Assembly: GCA_027317185.1 (NCBI GenBank)
Contig: DAHVFB010000017.1
Coordinates: forward strand, 1-41,167
Direction of reading: 5' to 3'
DNA length: 41,167 nt
From: Deltaproteobacteria bacterium
GTDB lineage: Bacteria; Desulfobacterota; Binatia; Binatales; Binataceae
Under the pieces are notes generated by a model that saw only the letters and a program-made list of their open reading frames with translations, ran no database searches and had not been told where the DNA came from. Of the stretch, positions 40,171-41,167 are shown one piece after another. Made by a program: the position numbers and the translations under genes. Each line of letters opens with the position of its first letter. Position 1 is the stretch's first letter.

Positions 40171-41167
40171 ATGTTCACCGGCAAGGGCAAACAGCTTACC
40201 GTCTTCTTTGGCGAAACCGACCAGTATCGCCATCAAGCGCTCTATATGGCGATCGTCGAAATGCTGCGGCGCGAAGGCTGCAGCGGGGTGACGGTCACGC
40301 GTGGGATTGCCGGATTCGGCGCTTCGAGCCTGATCCATACCGCCGCGATTCTGCGGCTTTCAATGGATATGCCAGTGATCGTAACGGTGGTCGATCGCTC
40401 CGAGCGTATCGAGCGGATTCTCGCACCATTGCGCGAAATGGCTCCCAACGCCTTAATCGTCACTCAGGAAATCGAGGTTATCCAGTCCGGCGCGCCGTTC
40501 AAGGAAGGCTTGCCGGATGTGAAGATCTCGGAAGTGATGCGCCGGGAGGTGACCGCGGTGCATCCCGGGAGTCCGCTTTCGCAGCTTGTCGAGTTGTTGC
40601 TGGACAAGGACTTTACCGCCGTACCGGTGATCGATGACGACGGCCGCCTGGTCGGGATGGCTAGCGACCATGACCTGTTGACGCGCGGCGGCATGAAGAT
40701 CGGGCTTAGCCTGAAAAAAGCGACGGATCTCGAATTCGTTCGCGATCTTCAAGAATCACTTGACAATTCCGAGCGCCAGGTTTCCGAAGTGATGACCACC
40801 GAAGTGGTCACGGTTACGCCCGATACCGGTTTGGGGACGGCGGCGCGCCTGATGGTCGAGCGGCAGCTCAAACGGCTGCCGGTGGTCGATGCCAACGGCA
40901 AGCTGGTTGGAATTATGGGACGACTCGACATTTTGAATACCATTGCCGCGGTGCATCTGCCGGAATGGCATCCCGAGGCGCGTAGTTTCGATGCGCAGGC
41001 CACGGTCGGCGACGTGATGTCGCACGAGGTGCCGGTGGTGCATGAAGCGGCGACGCTGGAACAGATTTTCGCGCTACTGATCTCATCGGCGCATAAACGG
41101 GTGGTGGTGGTGGACGACAAGCGGCACGTCGCCGGTATCATCGCCGACTCGGACCTGATCTCGAGAG
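40171..41167 (+). CDS. DUF190 domain protein with CBS domains (3' end outside window)
   Basis: The frame starts at ATG 40171 (GAGG upstream), 17 bases after the extradiol dioxygenase stop, and stays open to the window edge (332 codons). Residues about 1-105 are a DUF190 (PII-like) domain: LTVFFGETDQYRHQALYMAI, VTRGIAGFGASSLIHTA and IVTVVD. Then CBS repeats follow (SEVMRREVTAVHPGSPLSQL; SEVMTTEVVTVTPDTGLGTA; GDVMSHEVPVVHEAATLEQI). DUF190-CBS proteins are putative ligand-sensing regulators, e.g. of ion channels (CrcB) or enzymes; adenosyl compounds bind CBS pairs. Confidence 0.9.
   Translation, partial: MFTGKGKQLTVFFGETDQYRHQALYMAIVEMLRREGCSGVTVTRGIAGFGASSLIHTAAILRLSMDMPVIVTVVDRSERIERILAPLREMAPNALIVTQEIEVIQSGAPFKEGLPDVKISEVMRREVTAVHPGSPLSQLVELLLDKDFTAVPVIDDDGRLVGMASDHDLLTRGGMKIGLSLKKATDLEFVRDLQESLDNSERQVSEVMTTEVVTVTPDTGLGTAARLMVERQLKRLPVVDANGKLVGIMGRLDILNTIAAVHLPEWHPEARSFDAQATVGDVMSHEVPVVHEAATLEQIFALLISSAHKRVVVVDDKRHVAGIIADSDLISR

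Noticed and set aside
1-41167. A CRISPR array or a prophage
   Set aside because: No regularly spaced repeats, cas genes, capsid, terminase or integrase motifs were seen; the ImmA-XRE pair alone is not enough to call a prophage.

Overview
The window is a stretch of high-GC bacterial chromosome with mostly minus-strand operons. The gene content is leucyl-tRNA synthetase, many Rieske oxygenases, a UbiD-type decarboxylase, a CaiB-type CoA-transferase, a luciferase-like flavin oxidoreductase, TldD/TldE, an extradiol (VOC) dioxygenase and an IS1595-family element. It fits an environmental, aromatic-compound-degrading bacterium. My best guess is a deep-branching soil lineage of the Desulfobacterota/Binatota type, but this is inferred from gene content only.

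Layout. 1-2.6 kb: 3' end of leuS, a frameshifted secreted-protein gene with its own terminator, an atypical crotonase and tRNA-Arg(TCG). 2.8-9.7 kb: a visibly AT-richer minus-strand cluster, transcribed right to left as Rieske oxygenase / small protein / signal-peptide protein with heme-like motif and beta-propeller / Rieske oxygenase / small protein / small protein / Rieske oxygenase. The three small proteins (110-114 aa) are clear paralogues of one another, one per oxygenase. This is the most interesting system in the window. 9.7-10.35 kb: a gene-free control region. 10.35-15.2 kb: RidA, UbiD-like decarboxylase, an IS remnant, an O-methyltransferase, a mazEF toxin-antitoxin pair fused onto the remains of a brnTA pair, and an SxtJ-like membrane protein. 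15.2-21.3 kb: carbamoyltransferase, benzoate-dioxygenase-like alpha and beta subunits (BenAB-like), a threonine-dehydrogenase-like enzyme and an amidohydrolase. 21.49-23.85 kb: a complete IS1595-family element with 24-bp inverted repeats, an 8-bp target duplication and three passenger genes. 23.9-29.6 kb: a DUF6197-like pair, fatty acid desaturase with a GNAT-like protein, an ImmA-type protease with an XRE regulator, and a histidine kinase. 29.7-37.1 kb: SDR, then a five-gene minus operon (CaiB-like, TldD, TldE, alpha/beta hydrolase, LLM oxidoreductase). 37.2-41.2 kb: MoxR ATPase, RecO, extradiol dioxygenase and a DUF190-CBS protein that runs off the end.

How they fit together. Four Rieske oxygenase alpha subunits are present, but no dedicated reductase or ferredoxin gene is visible, so electrons must come from elsewhere. 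The BenAB-like pair has a conventional beta subunit. The three others lack one and instead travel with the unusual small helical proteins. The extradiol dioxygenase, UbiD decarboxylase, CoA-transferase and dehydrogenases are consistent with broad aromatic or organic-acid catabolism, but no complete known pathway can be assembled from this window alone.
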